In this document: positions 7,685-15,735 of the stretch, in pieces
Layout of the letters: each line of letters opens with the position of its first letter
Position numbering within the stretch: the stretch's first letter is position 1
From: Bifidobacteriaceae bacterium
GTDB lineage: Bacteria; Actinomycetota; Actinomycetes; Actinomycetales; WQXJ01
Reading direction: 5' to 3'
NCBI GenBank assembly: GCA_031267825.1
Contig: JAIRYJ010000012.1
Span: 46,741 to 110,740 of the forward strand
DNA: 64,000 nucleotides
Position numbers and translations under genes: made by a program
The notes under the pieces: generated by a model
Database searches by the model: none
The model's input: only the letters and a program-made list of their open reading frames with translations
What the model was told of the DNA's origin: nothing

Positions 7685-10669
7685 TCATCCCTTCCCTGAT
7701 CCACTGCGTGAGCCGTTACGCCCACGCCGTGTACCTAGCTGGAAGGCTGAGAGCGCCGAACGGATCTTGTCAGCATCGCGCGCTTTGGGCGGCGATGTGA
7801 CCGGTTCGGCGATGGCTGGCACGGATGAAGCTCCGGCCTGCCGACGCGCCAGGCCTGAGGCTGGCCGTGATTCGGTCTTTTCTGGTTTGTAGGCGTTCAA
7901 TCCGGCTAGCTCGGCCAGAGCTTCTTCTTGAATTGAGGCTTTCAAGGCGATGGCTGAACCGGCGATCGAACCGCTCAGGTCGGGGATCGACAGGGCTGAG
8001 TTGCCGCCACCGGGTTGCATTGTGCCGCCTGGCCGGAAGCCACCAGTTTGGGCTGGTCCGGCCAAACCGCCAGCTTGTACGGCCGACGGCGGGCTTCCTC
8101 CGGCCCGCCGGGCGAGGCCCGCCCCGGGCGGTGGTGGGATTGTTCCGGGCGGTCCGGCGGCTCCTGCCGCCAATGGGGCGCCTGTTCCAGGTGGTGGCAT
8201 GAACCCGCCAGTTCCGCCGCGTTGCGGCAACCCGCCTGGTCCAGACGGTGGCGGACCGACGGGTGGTGCCAAAGTTCCGGGGTCAGATGGCGCGACCGCG
8301 GTCTGGACCGGGAAGGGCGCCATCTGTCCGGCTGGGACTGGCCCTGGAGGCATCTGCCCGGCATGGATCGTGCCAGGAGGCATCAAGCCGGGCTGATCGG
8401 GACCGCCGGGTTGACCAGGCTGTCCCGCTCCCGGTAATGGTCCTTGCATTGAGCGGCGGCGCGGCGGCACCGGTGCCTCAATCGGCGGGATCAGGCCTGG
8501 CGGCGCCGTCATTGAAGGCGGCAAACTACCAGGCGATCCAGGCAGCGGCGGGAACGGCTCAGGGGCTCGCCCATCACCTGGTGCCGGGCTCTGCGCCGCA
8601 CTCCGCCGGGCGGCGGTCGGGCGGCGCCTGACCGGCATATCGGGGCTCAGCGGGCGCTCAGCCGGGGCGATCACATCGGCGAAGGCAGGCAGGTCGGTGC
8701 CAGGCAAGGCTGGCCCGCCAGCCCGCCCGGCTGGCCTGGGTTCATGCCCCGCCGGTTGGGCCGGTCCTGCTGGGGCTCCTGCGAAAGGGAATTGGCTGCC
8801 AGGCGGTGCGCCAGCTCCCTGATGTGCCCCAACAGGTTGACGTTCAGCCAGGGCCTGGCCATCAGCTGAGTGGCGCGGCAAGGCGGCGCTCGGGTTGGCA
8901 CCCTCACCGAGTGGTGAGAAGCGGGCACCCAACGGCACAATCCCGGCCGGGCGTTCACCGGCGGCGGCCGGTGTCGCGGCGGGCGGAATCGTTCCAGCCG
9001 CCGCGCTGGCCGCCGGAACGTGAGCCGGTGGCACGGCCGGGACGCGGGCGGGCGGCACGGCCGGAACATGGGCGGGTGGGACCGTCGGCATTGGGCCAGT
9101 TTGCGGGCGGGCGCCAGGGGCGTCCGCCCCAGTCGGCTTTTCACCGCGTTTGGGCAGTTCAGTGCGTCCCTGCTGGGATAACTGAACCGGTTGGAAAGTT
9201 TCAGCCGTCGGCGGTGCGGCCGTCATGGCGGAAGGCTCCAGAGCCGGCTGCGGTGGCAGTGCGGGAGCTGTGCCAGATTCTGGCAGGCGGGTAGCGTCAA
9301 CCGGCCGGTCATCAACCAGCTTGGCTGGAATCCGGATGACAGCCGTGGTACCGCGCTTGTCGTCACCTTGCCCAGGAGCGAAGCTGACGGCCGCCCCTAA
9401 ACGGGCGGCCAACCGTGCCACCACAGCCACACCAAGGCGGCCGTGAGACAAGTCATCCGGACTAGGGCCGTCTTTGACAATCTTGTTGACAGTGGCCAAT
9501 TCTTGCGGGCTCATGCCAACGCCACTGTCCTCAATGGTCAGAACCACGTCACCACGGTGGTTCGAGGCGCCGATCTCAACCGCTGTACCCTCAGGCGAGA
9601 ACGATGTGGCGTTTTCCAGCAATTCAGCTACCAAGTGAGCCAACGGCACAACAGCGTAGGACCGGATCATCGGGTCCCAGTCGAGTGCGATCCTGACACG
9701 CTCATAGTGTTCAATCTGGGATGACCCAGTCCGGACCACGTCAGAAACCGACAAGGCGTCCCGGATGGCCCGTTCAGGGTCGCGTCCGGCCAGAATCATC
9801 TGAGTTTCTGAACCGCGGCGCATCCGAGCCATCAAATTATCCAAAGCGAACAAAGCGAACAGCTTGTCCGGATCGGTTTCAGACTGCTCTAACTCGTCAA
9901 GGATCTTCAAAGCCCGCCCAACTAGGGAAATCTCGCGACGGGCGGCGGTGTTGATAGCTAGTGGGACGGCATCGTCCGCCATCGGAGCTGGAGTTCGGGC
10001 TGGTGGCGTCTGCGGCACTTCTGGCGCGGCCGGGCTGGAAATCGAACGGCGGGCTGGTGGCGGCGGCTGCGGTCCTGGCGGGACAGGCCGCTCAGGGGTT
10101 TGCCCGCCAACTGTGAAGGTCTGGCTGGGTTGTGGCCTGGCTGGCAGAACTGGTTGCGGGGCCGCCGGTGGCCCAAGCGGACCAGACGGCGGCTCAGCGA
10201 TAACGGCGGCGAACGACAACGGCCGACCGACACCTGGGTCGGCCGGCAATGGAGCCATCATCGGTGGGGTGCCCGGTAGTGGGCCTGTCTGAACCGGCGA
10301 TCCAACCGGCACCGGCTGCGGCGCGCCCGGTGGCCCACCTTGGAGGGCGGGTAACCCCGGTCCGGCCTGGCCTTGCGCTGGACCCCCGGTTTGGGCCGCG
10401 GCTAAGGCAGGCGGGCCCGCTGGTAGAGGCGTTGGCGGTGGGGCCAGGCTCCCTGAAGGGAGCCCAGCCGGTGGCGAGGTGTGGACCAAAGCCTCAGCCA
10501 CTTCAGTCCGCAGACCCTTGACGCCGCGCAGCATCGACGCCAATACGGCCAGTGCGACCAATGCCAAAACTGTCAGAATCGCGCCGATTTGAACCAAGTT
10601 GGGGAAGCTGGCCAGATCAATGAGCTCTTCGAGCCCAGCGTTCACAGCCAGAAATTGGATTGTTCGCAT
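7685..10669 (-). CDS. Conservon histidine-kinase-like membrane protein (CvnA-like) with degenerate H-box
   Basis: This 994-residue protein has one membrane segment near residues 20-45, a Pro/Gly-rich linker, a kinase-like core at about 240-450, and a 500-residue Pro/Ala/Gly-rich tail. The ATP-binding domain shows the N-box ELLENATSFSPE, the G1 box EDSGVGM and a G2-like RLGVAVVARL. In related conservon kinases the dimerisation helix carries DHL followed by RMRR; here it reads LDNLMARMRR, with Asn 278 (codon 9836-9838) where His is expected. The large extracellular sensor domain common in CvnA is missing. The start at 10669 forms a TGATG overlap with the upstream gene; an in-frame start 36 nt upstream is less likely. 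It may act as a scaffold rather than a kinase. Confidence 0.82.
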   Translation of the reverse strand: MRTIQFLAVNAGLEELIDLASFPNLVQIGAILTVLALVALAVLASMLRGVKGLRTEVAEALVHTSPPAGLPSGSLAPPPTPLPAGPPALAAAQTGGPAQGQAGPGLPALQGGPPGAPQPVPVGSPVQTGPLPGTPPMMAPLPADPGVGRPLSFAAVIAEPPSGPLGPPAAPQPVLPARPQPSQTFTVGGQTPERPVPPGPQPPPPARRSISSPAAPEVPQTPPARTPAPMADDAVPLAINTAARREISLVGRALKILDELEQSETDPDKLFALFALDNLMARMRRGSETQMILAGRDPERAIRDALSVSDVVRTGSSQIEHYERVRIALDWDPMIRSYAVVPLAHLVAELLENATSFSPEGTAVEIGASNHRGDVVLTIEDSGVGMSPQELATVNKIVKDGPSPDDLSHGRLGVAVVARLAARLGAAVSFAPGQGDDKRGTTAVIRIPAKLVDDRPVDATRLPESGTAPALPPQPALEPSAMTAAPPTAETFQPVQLSQQGRTELPKRGEKPTGADAPGARPQTGPMPTVPPAHVPAVPPARVPAVPPAHVPAASAAAGTIPPAATPAAAGERPAGIVPLGARFSPLGEGANPSAALPRHSADGQALAERQPVGAHQGAGAPPGSQFPFAGAPAGPAQPAGHEPRPAGRAGGPALPGTDLPAFADVIAPAERPLSPDMPVRRRPTAARRSAAQSPAPGDGRAPEPFPPLPGSPGSLPPSMTAPPGLIPPIEAPVPPRRRSMQGPLPGAGQPGQPGGPDQPGLMPPGTIHAGQMPPGPVPAGQMAPFPVQTAVAPSDPGTLAPPVGPPPSGPGGLPQRGGTGGFMPPPGTGAPLAAGAAGPPGTIPPPPGAGLARRAGGSPPSAVQAGGLAGPAQTGGFRPGGTMQPGGGNSALSIPDLSGSIAGSAIALKASIQEEALAELAGLNAYKPEKTESRPASGLARRQAGASSVPAIAEPVTSPPKARDADKIRSALSAFQLGTRRGRNGSRSGSGKG

Positions 10670-12432
10670 CAGGCGCAGAGTCCCTTCCTGCCGTCCCACG
10701 GCCAAGCCGCTTTTGTGGTCTGGCCATCCTGGAACCAGACGTAGTCAATGTACTTCATACATTCGTCCATCGTGAAACGGTACTGATAAGCCCGTGCCGG
10801 GCCGTTGGTACCATCCCAGGCTAATCTCAGTCGGTTGCACTTGTTGGTCTTAGACTCCATCTCACTCTTAGAGCAACCCATGAACTCTTCACCAGCGAAA
10901 AACAGTTCGTGGATCGAGTCATAGCCGGCCGCACCCGAGTCGTTCATTGAGGCCTTATGGCCAACTGAACCGCGCGGGTTATAGCCAATGCCGTATCTCT
11001 TACCGTCATTCTTGCGCCACAAGACGTAACCCTGCCCAGTCTGGAAAGACTCAACATTGGTGGCGAAAGCCGCCGGATACAACTCCATGCCCTCATATGA
11101 AACGTAAAGGCCACCTTCAGCGCCCCAGCCCCACAAAACCCCGTCATTAGTCAAAGCGATCATGGCTGTGAAAGCGCAAGACAGACGTTTGACCACAATC
11201 GGGATGTAAGCACCAGTCGGAGCGTTCGGATCCGCCATATAAGCCTCAAGGTAGTTAGGTGTTCGCGCCTGGTTATCAGTGCAGTTCTGCTGCTTGTGAG
11301 TGCCGTTCTTATCGCAGCCCCGACCTATGGCCTGCATCCAGTCCTTACCCCAGGTCAACACTTTGCCGTCGGAAAGCAAGGCGGCACCAAAGTAAATCCC
11401 GGAGTGAACCTGAATGACGTACGAATCGGCGTTATTCTCCCGGAACCAACCCTGCAAAGCCCTTGATGGCATAGCTACGACTGGCCGTTTCTTGTCAACA
11501 TCTGGCAGGACACCGCCAGACAGTTCGTAACCGCCTTCATCAGCCGCTGGACGCTCGTAGCCATCTGAATAGCCGAAGTACCAAACCTGACCGTTCTCAA
11601 GTATTACCCAGTAGTTCTCATAACCGCCTTCAAGTTGGGTCGGCCGGTTACCTGGCACATTGGGCGGTGGCAAGTTGGTGACCAATTTGGCACCAAACTT
11701 GTTCGAAGAACCGTCCGAATCCGGGCCGCCATACAAGTTGGCGCCCCAGGAATAGACGTAACCGTCCTTCGTCACCGCCGCGCCCGCGCTGTGCGTCGCC
11801 GAAAGCAGTGTCACCTGGCAGAGATACGGTTTGCTGGTGTCATTCCAGGTACCGCCAATGCGGATTTTGACCGGCGGCCAGGAATCACCGGTGCCGACGC
11901 GGTCGATCGTAATGCCGGTTTCCGGATGCTTGGCTTTGGTCGCACCAGTGCCATCACGGTGGGCGTAAGAACCCCAGCCCCAGACGCAGCCTTCCGTATC
12001 GACCGCGTTGAAGTTGTAAATCTGGCCTGACATTTCCGTGATGGCACCGCGGGGCAGCCCTTTAACTGGAGTCGGCGGATAGTTGTTGTACTCGTTATCC
12101 GATACCCCAGCGTCACCACCGGAAATGCCGTAGTAACCAAGTCCCCAAACCCAGGCGGTGTCATACTGCACATCAATGCCAGTGTCGACTGAGCGGCGGT
12201 CCTTGCGGGCCTCGAATTCGACCGTGCCAGTCGCCCGGATCACTTCCGGCGCCGCGGCCGGCTGGATGGCCGGTGCCGCCACCTCAGGGGCAGCGGCATC
12301 GGCCGGTGTGTCGCCTGGGCTGATCACCATCACCCCAACCAGCGCGGCGGCAGCCGCACCAGCGATCAAAGTCCATGTCCGGTGAGCCGTCCGGCCTGCT
12401 TGGCGCGGGGCGCGAACTGATTCGTTACTCAT
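10669..12432 (-). CDS. Secreted or membrane-anchored RCC1-like propeller protein in the pilus operon
   Basis: This 587-residue protein has an N-terminal signal-anchor (about 22-42) and then an Ala/Pro-rich stretch. The rest is a series of WG-containing strands typical of RCC1/BLIP-II propellers: VWGLGYYG, WGWGSYAHRDG, YSWGANLYG, LTWGKDWMQ and LWGWGAEGG. Cys residues are paired through the C-terminal half, which suggests an extracytoplasmic location. The ATG at 12432 is preceded by GGGAGG five bases upstream and overlaps the pilO stop by 8 nt. It lies between pilO and the conservon, the position held by PilP/PilQ in Gram-negative operons, which a monoderm does not need. A role as pilus-associated adhesin or periplasmic-side sensor is inferred. 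Confidence 0.7.
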   Translation of the reverse strand: MSNESVRAPRQAGRTAHRTWTLIAGAAAAALVGVMVISPGDTPADAAAPEVAAPAIQPAAAPEVIRATGTVEFEARKDRRSVDTGIDVQYDTAWVWGLGYYGISGGDAGVSDNEYNNYPPTPVKGLPRGAITEMSGQIYNFNAVDTEGCVWGWGSYAHRDGTGATKAKHPETGITIDRVGTGDSWPPVKIRIGGTWNDTSKPYLCQVTLLSATHSAGAAVTKDGYVYSWGANLYGGPDSDGSSNKFGAKLVTNLPPPNVPGNRPTQLEGGYENYWVILENGQVWYFGYSDGYERPAADEGGYELSGGVLPDVDKKRPVVAMPSRALQGWFRENNADSYVIQVHSGIYFGAALLSDGKVLTWGKDWMQAIGRGCDKNGTHKQQNCTDNQARTPNYLEAYMADPNAPTGAYIPIVVKRLSCAFTAMIALTNDGVLWGWGAEGGLYVSYEGMELYPAAFATNVESFQTGQGYVLWRKNDGKRYGIGYNPRGSVGHKASMNDSGAAGYDSIHELFFAGEEFMGCSKSEMESKTNKCNRLRLAWDGTNGPARAYQYRFTMDECMKYIDYVWFQDGQTTKAAWPWDGRKGLCA

Positions 12433-13096
12433 CGTTACCTCCCTGCTCCGGGATTTCGGGGGCCAACTGCCCTGACGCGACCAACGCGTAGGTATAGCCC
12501 TGAATTTCATACTCAAATACACCCGTTACGGTGTCTGTCGGAACGTTGTTTGGCGGGGAAGCTGACACTTGGGTGACCAGAAACATACGGGCATCCTCGC
12601 CTTGTAACAGCTCCAGATACTTCAGCGCTTGGGGCCAAGTCCCGATGATTTCGATCGAAAAATGATATTGATACAGTGACGGCGGCGGTTCCGTAATAAC
12701 CGGCGCGGCATAATCGCCCGGGCCGGCCGGTAAAGCCAATGCCGTCATCAACTGCACTGGTTGGTCGGGGCGGACCCGTTGGACGTGGGCGTTTGACTGC
12801 CGGACCAAATCAGCCAAGTAGTAGGTGAACTCAGATAACTCCGGGCCAGTCGGGAACTCCGCCCGAATGGCCTCCAGTTGAGCTTCCAGCTCCGGCAACT
12901 GTGATCGCTTGTCTCGAAGGTCACGCAGTTCCTTGTCCAACAAGTCATTCCGGGCCTCGATTTCATCAGCTTCAAGATCAGCCGACGCTTTGTCATCTAC
13001 TAGCGGAGAATAGAGCAGGAACCAGGCGCCGGCCCCCAAGCCTAAGACCAGAACTATCGCCAACAGCACTATGGTGCGTGCGTTTTGACCACTCAT
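12425..13096 (-). CDS. pilO: Type IV pilus alignment protein PilO-like
   Basis: This 223-residue protein has one N-terminal membrane helix (about 8-28), a coiled-coil segment with LEAQLEAIRAEFP-type heptads (about 35-80), and a C-terminal ferredoxin-like region ending in FEYEIQGYTYAL. This is the expected PilO/GspM architecture. PilO forms a heterodimer with PilN and links PilM to the pilin channel. The start is coupled to pilN (ATGA overlap). Sequence conservation in this family is low, so the call depends on topology, coiled coil, length and position after pilM-pilN. Confidence 0.85.
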   Translation of the reverse strand: MSGQNARTIVLLAIVLVLGLGAGAWFLLYSPLVDDKASADLEADEIEARNDLLDKELRDLRDKRSQLPELEAQLEAIRAEFPTGPELSEFTYYLADLVRQSNAHVQRVRPDQPVQLMTALALPAGPGDYAAPVITEPPPSLYQYHFSIEIIGTWPQALKYLELLQGEDARMFLVTQVSASPPNNVPTDTVTGVFEYEIQGYTYALVASGQLAPEIPEQGGNDE

Positions 13097-13857
13097 TGGC
13101 CGCCTCCTTGGGTGGCTGTCAGTAAGGCGGCAATGGTGGCATCACGCCATTTGAGGAAGTCTTCTTCGAGCACCTTGCCAGATAGACCGAGCAGATTGAT
13201 CTCAGCTGAGCAGGTGATGTCATAAAGAGTTGCCGCGGTCAGATCATCGCCCTCCAGGACTTCCTCCAGCAAGGAATAATCCGCCCCTTCTAACTCTGGG
13301 GTCCGATTCAGGATGGCCAGCCACTCGGCGGCACTGTCCATTGATGTGGCCCGTATCTTGACGGACATCCGCGCGACAGCCGGCCTAACTAAGACGTTGG
13401 TTGAGGGTGGCAAGCTCTGAGCGGCTGACATGCCCAAACCAGAGATCGACCCGACTAAAGAATCGCCTGGACGGCTTTCGACCATGGCGCCGAGCAAGAC
13501 CGCCCACTTGACCTCATAACCCATCGCCGCGACGCGGGACCGCTGGGCCTCATCAAGCGCTGTCACCACAGCGCTGACGTCGGCGTATTGCGCCCTTTCC
13601 GCCGTCAAGCGGTCAGCTTCAGCTTGGGCGGCTTCAACCCGGTCATCAGCCGAGGCTTTCCAACTAAGCAAGAAGACGTAACCACCACCGAGCAACACCA
13701 CCACCAAAGCCACAGCGATGATGGCTTTGATTTGGGCGGCCCGGCCGGCCCGGGCTTGATCAACTGAGGCCGGAATCAGATTGACTGAGGGAACGGCCGG
13801 GCGGCCCAATAGGGCACTGCCACCCACCATCGAACCGCCACCACTTCGCTTGCTCAT
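13093..13857 (-). CDS. pilN: Type IV pilus assembly protein PilN-like
   Basis: This 254-residue bitopic protein begins with a short cytoplasmic tail containing the PilM-binding motif of PilN proteins (VNLIPASV near residues 25-32; consensus INLLP). A membrane helix at about 42-66 and a coiled coil (about 70-110) precede the C-terminal domain. The start overlaps the pilM stop (ATGA). The INLLP-like motif immediately before the membrane segment is the strongest evidence. Residues 1-24 extend beyond the usual PilN N-terminus. Confidence 0.88.
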   Translation of the reverse strand: MSKRSGGGSMVGGSALLGRPAVPSVNLIPASVDQARAGRAAQIKAIIAVALVVVLLGGGYVFLLSWKASADDRVEAAQAEADRLTAERAQYADVSAVVTALDEAQRSRVAAMGYEVKWAVLLGAMVESRPGDSLVGSISGLGMSAAQSLPPSTNVLVRPAVARMSVKIRATSMDSAAEWLAILNRTPELEGADYSLLEEVLEGDDLTAATLYDITCSAEINLLGLSGKVLEEDFLKWRDATIAALLTATQGGGQ

Positions 13858-14900
13858 GCCGCTGCTCCCATCGCCAAGCCAACCGCCACTGGTAGCGACA
13901 TGCGCTGTTCTGGTGTCATAGCGCTAGCTGAACGCTCAACTTGGAAACTCGAATCAACCGTCGAAAACGAGGCCGGCAAACGCAGGGCTGTCGAAATGTA
14001 TTGGCCCAATCCGTTGAGCATTCCGCCCCGGCCACTGACTACGACGTGTTGCACCGTATTGCCGTTTGATTGAGCGTAGAAGGAGAAGGTCCGGGCGATC
14101 TGTTCAACCATCGCCTGGCATTTTTCCGCCACCACTTGGAAGACGGCTTGGCCTTGTTCATTGGCGTCACCTGGATTCATCAAAGCGATCTCAATTTTCA
14201 TACGTTCAGCCAGGGATTCTTGAATCGCCAGAGCGCGTGAAATCTGATCAGTCATGATCTTTCCGCCAGTTGGCAAGATGCGAAGCATTTCTGGTTGCCC
14301 GTCACGTGCCACAGCGACTGTTGTCATGGCCGCGCCAACATCTACTAAGCCAATAACGCCGCGCTGGAATTGCCCCCGGGCGAGTGCCCGGACCAAGGCC
14401 AAGGCCGTCAGGTCAACTCTGATAGTACGTAATCCCGCCTGCTGAACAGCGTCAACATTGCGCTGGACGGATTCGATTGGCGCCGCCACCAGCAGGCCAG
14501 ATACTTGACCGCCAGTCTCGGTTAGTGGGTAGAAATCAAGCAGCGATTCATCGGCCGGAATCATCAATAGATCCTCAACCATATATGGCAGCGACTTGCG
14601 CAAAACGTCTAGCGGAGCTGATGGAAATGTCGCATCGCGAACCACAACACGCTGTCCGCCGATTCCCAGAATCACATTCTTGGTCGCGAAACGGTGCCGT
14701 TTCCACAGATCGCGTAAGACGTGCGCTACATCAGACGGGCGAGCCACCTCACCATCACGGATCACATCATGGCCTAAATCCCATTCAGCGAAACGTTGGA
14801 TTCGGGGAGAGTCAAACGGATCGCGCGGATCAATTGACATCTCAACCGCCCGCACTTGCGTATCGCCCATGTCAAGGCCAACAACTTGCGTTCTTGCCAT
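13854..14900 (-). CDS. pilM: Type IV pilus actin-like protein PilM
   Basis: This 348-residue actin-fold ATPase is related to FtsA. The phosphate-1 loop VVGLDMGDTQVRAVEM is at about 6-21, a second phosphate loop GLVDVGAAMTTVAV near 185-198, and the adenosine loop VVSGRGGMLNGL near 285-296. PilM is cytoplasmic and binds the PilN N-terminal tail. The ATG at 14900 has an upstream GAAAGGAA. A 37-base gap separates it from the prepilin peptidase, and its stop overlaps pilN. The actin-family signature and pilMNO order make this call secure. Confidence 0.93.
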   Translation of the reverse strand: MARTQVVGLDMGDTQVRAVEMSIDPRDPFDSPRIQRFAEWDLGHDVIRDGEVARPSDVAHVLRDLWKRHRFATKNVILGIGGQRVVVRDATFPSAPLDVLRKSLPYMVEDLLMIPADESLLDFYPLTETGGQVSGLLVAAPIESVQRNVDAVQQAGLRTIRVDLTALALVRALARGQFQRGVIGLVDVGAAMTTVAVARDGQPEMLRILPTGGKIMTDQISRALAIQESLAERMKIEIALMNPGDANEQGQAVFQVVAEKCQAMVEQIARTFSFYAQSNGNTVQHVVVSGRGGMLNGLGQYISTALRLPASFSTVDSSFQVERSASAMTPEQRMSLPVAVGLAMGAAA

Positions 14901-14937
14901 CGCGTTTCCTTTCTTCAGTCCAACCCTACTCGGCCAC

Positions 14938-15735
14938 TTACAAACGAACTAACTCAAGATATTGCTGCCAGACCGGCCCGCCAGCGGCCAATCCCAAAAC
15001 CGCTCCGGCGCACATCCAAGGGCCAAAAGGGACGGTGGTACGCCGTCCCCCGCCACGGCGTACCATCACCCCAATTCCCCACAGAGCACCAAATAGGAAA
15101 GCTCCCAACGCGCCAACGGCGAAGGCTCCCCAACCTTGGTAGGCCAACATCAAGCCGATCAGCCCAGCCAGTTTGACATCCCCCAGGCCCATGCCACGCG
15201 GTACCAGGGCAGCCAGCAGACCATAAGCCACCAGCAAACCAATTCCGCCAATACCGCCGCGCAGCAGGGCGGCCCAGTCGCCAGTTATCCAGCTAGCCGC
15301 CGCCAACGCCAAGCCCAAAACCAAATAAGACGGCAGGACAATGCGGTCCGGCAGGCGCCGTGTCCTGGCGTCTATTACTGTCAAGGCCACCGCTATGGCA
15401 GCGGCGTAAAGGTAGGCCGGAACCGCTGCCAGCGGCCGGACAAATAGGGCTACCAGCACAAACAACACCGCCGTGGTCAACTCGACTAAGGGATACATGG
15501 CCGGTATGGCCTGGCCGCAGGAGCGGCACCGGCCACGCAGAATCAACCATGAAACCAACGGGATGTTGTCTTTTGCCTTGATTGCTTGACCGCAAGCCGG
15601 GCAGGCCGAACGTGGCCACAAACCACGGCCGTCCGGCAGGCGACTAATCACCACGGTCAAGAAGGAGCCAACAACTAGGCCAGCCAAACCGCCAGCCAGG
15701 CCGAGGCCCACCAAATCAAGGGCTTGAACTGTCAC
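14938..15735 (-). CDS. pilD: Prepilin peptidase / N-methyltransferase (A24 family)
   Basis: This 265-residue polytopic membrane protease cleaves and methylates prepilins. The N-terminal cytoplasmic loop has two CxxC pairs (CPACGQ and CRSCGQ) typical of bifunctional PilD. The two catalytic aspartates are in DARTRRLPD (near 122) and in the GMGLGDVKLAG motif (near 177-187). About seven or eight hydrophobic helices are visible. The GTG start overlaps the upstream gene stop (GTGA). Likely substrates are PilA and the three prepilin-like proteins encoded just upstream. Confidence 0.93.
   Translation of the reverse strand: MTVQALDLVGLGLAGGLAGLVVGSFLTVVISRLPDGRGLWPRSACPACGQAIKAKDNIPLVSWLILRGRCRSCGQAIPAMYPLVELTTAVLFVLVALFVRPLAAVPAYLYAAAIAVALTVIDARTRRLPDRIVLPSYLVLGLALAAASWITGDWAALLRGGIGGIGLLVAYGLLAALVPRGMGLGDVKLAGLIGLMLAYQGWGAFAVGALGAFLFGALWGIGVMVRRGGGRRTTVPFGPWMCAGAVLGLAAGGPVWQQYLELVRL

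Noticed and set aside
7825..10292. Several plus-strand open frames of 120-162 residues opposite the CvnA-like gene
   Set aside because: They mirror the Pro/Gly-rich tail of the kinase-like protein; high GC leaves few stops on the other strand.
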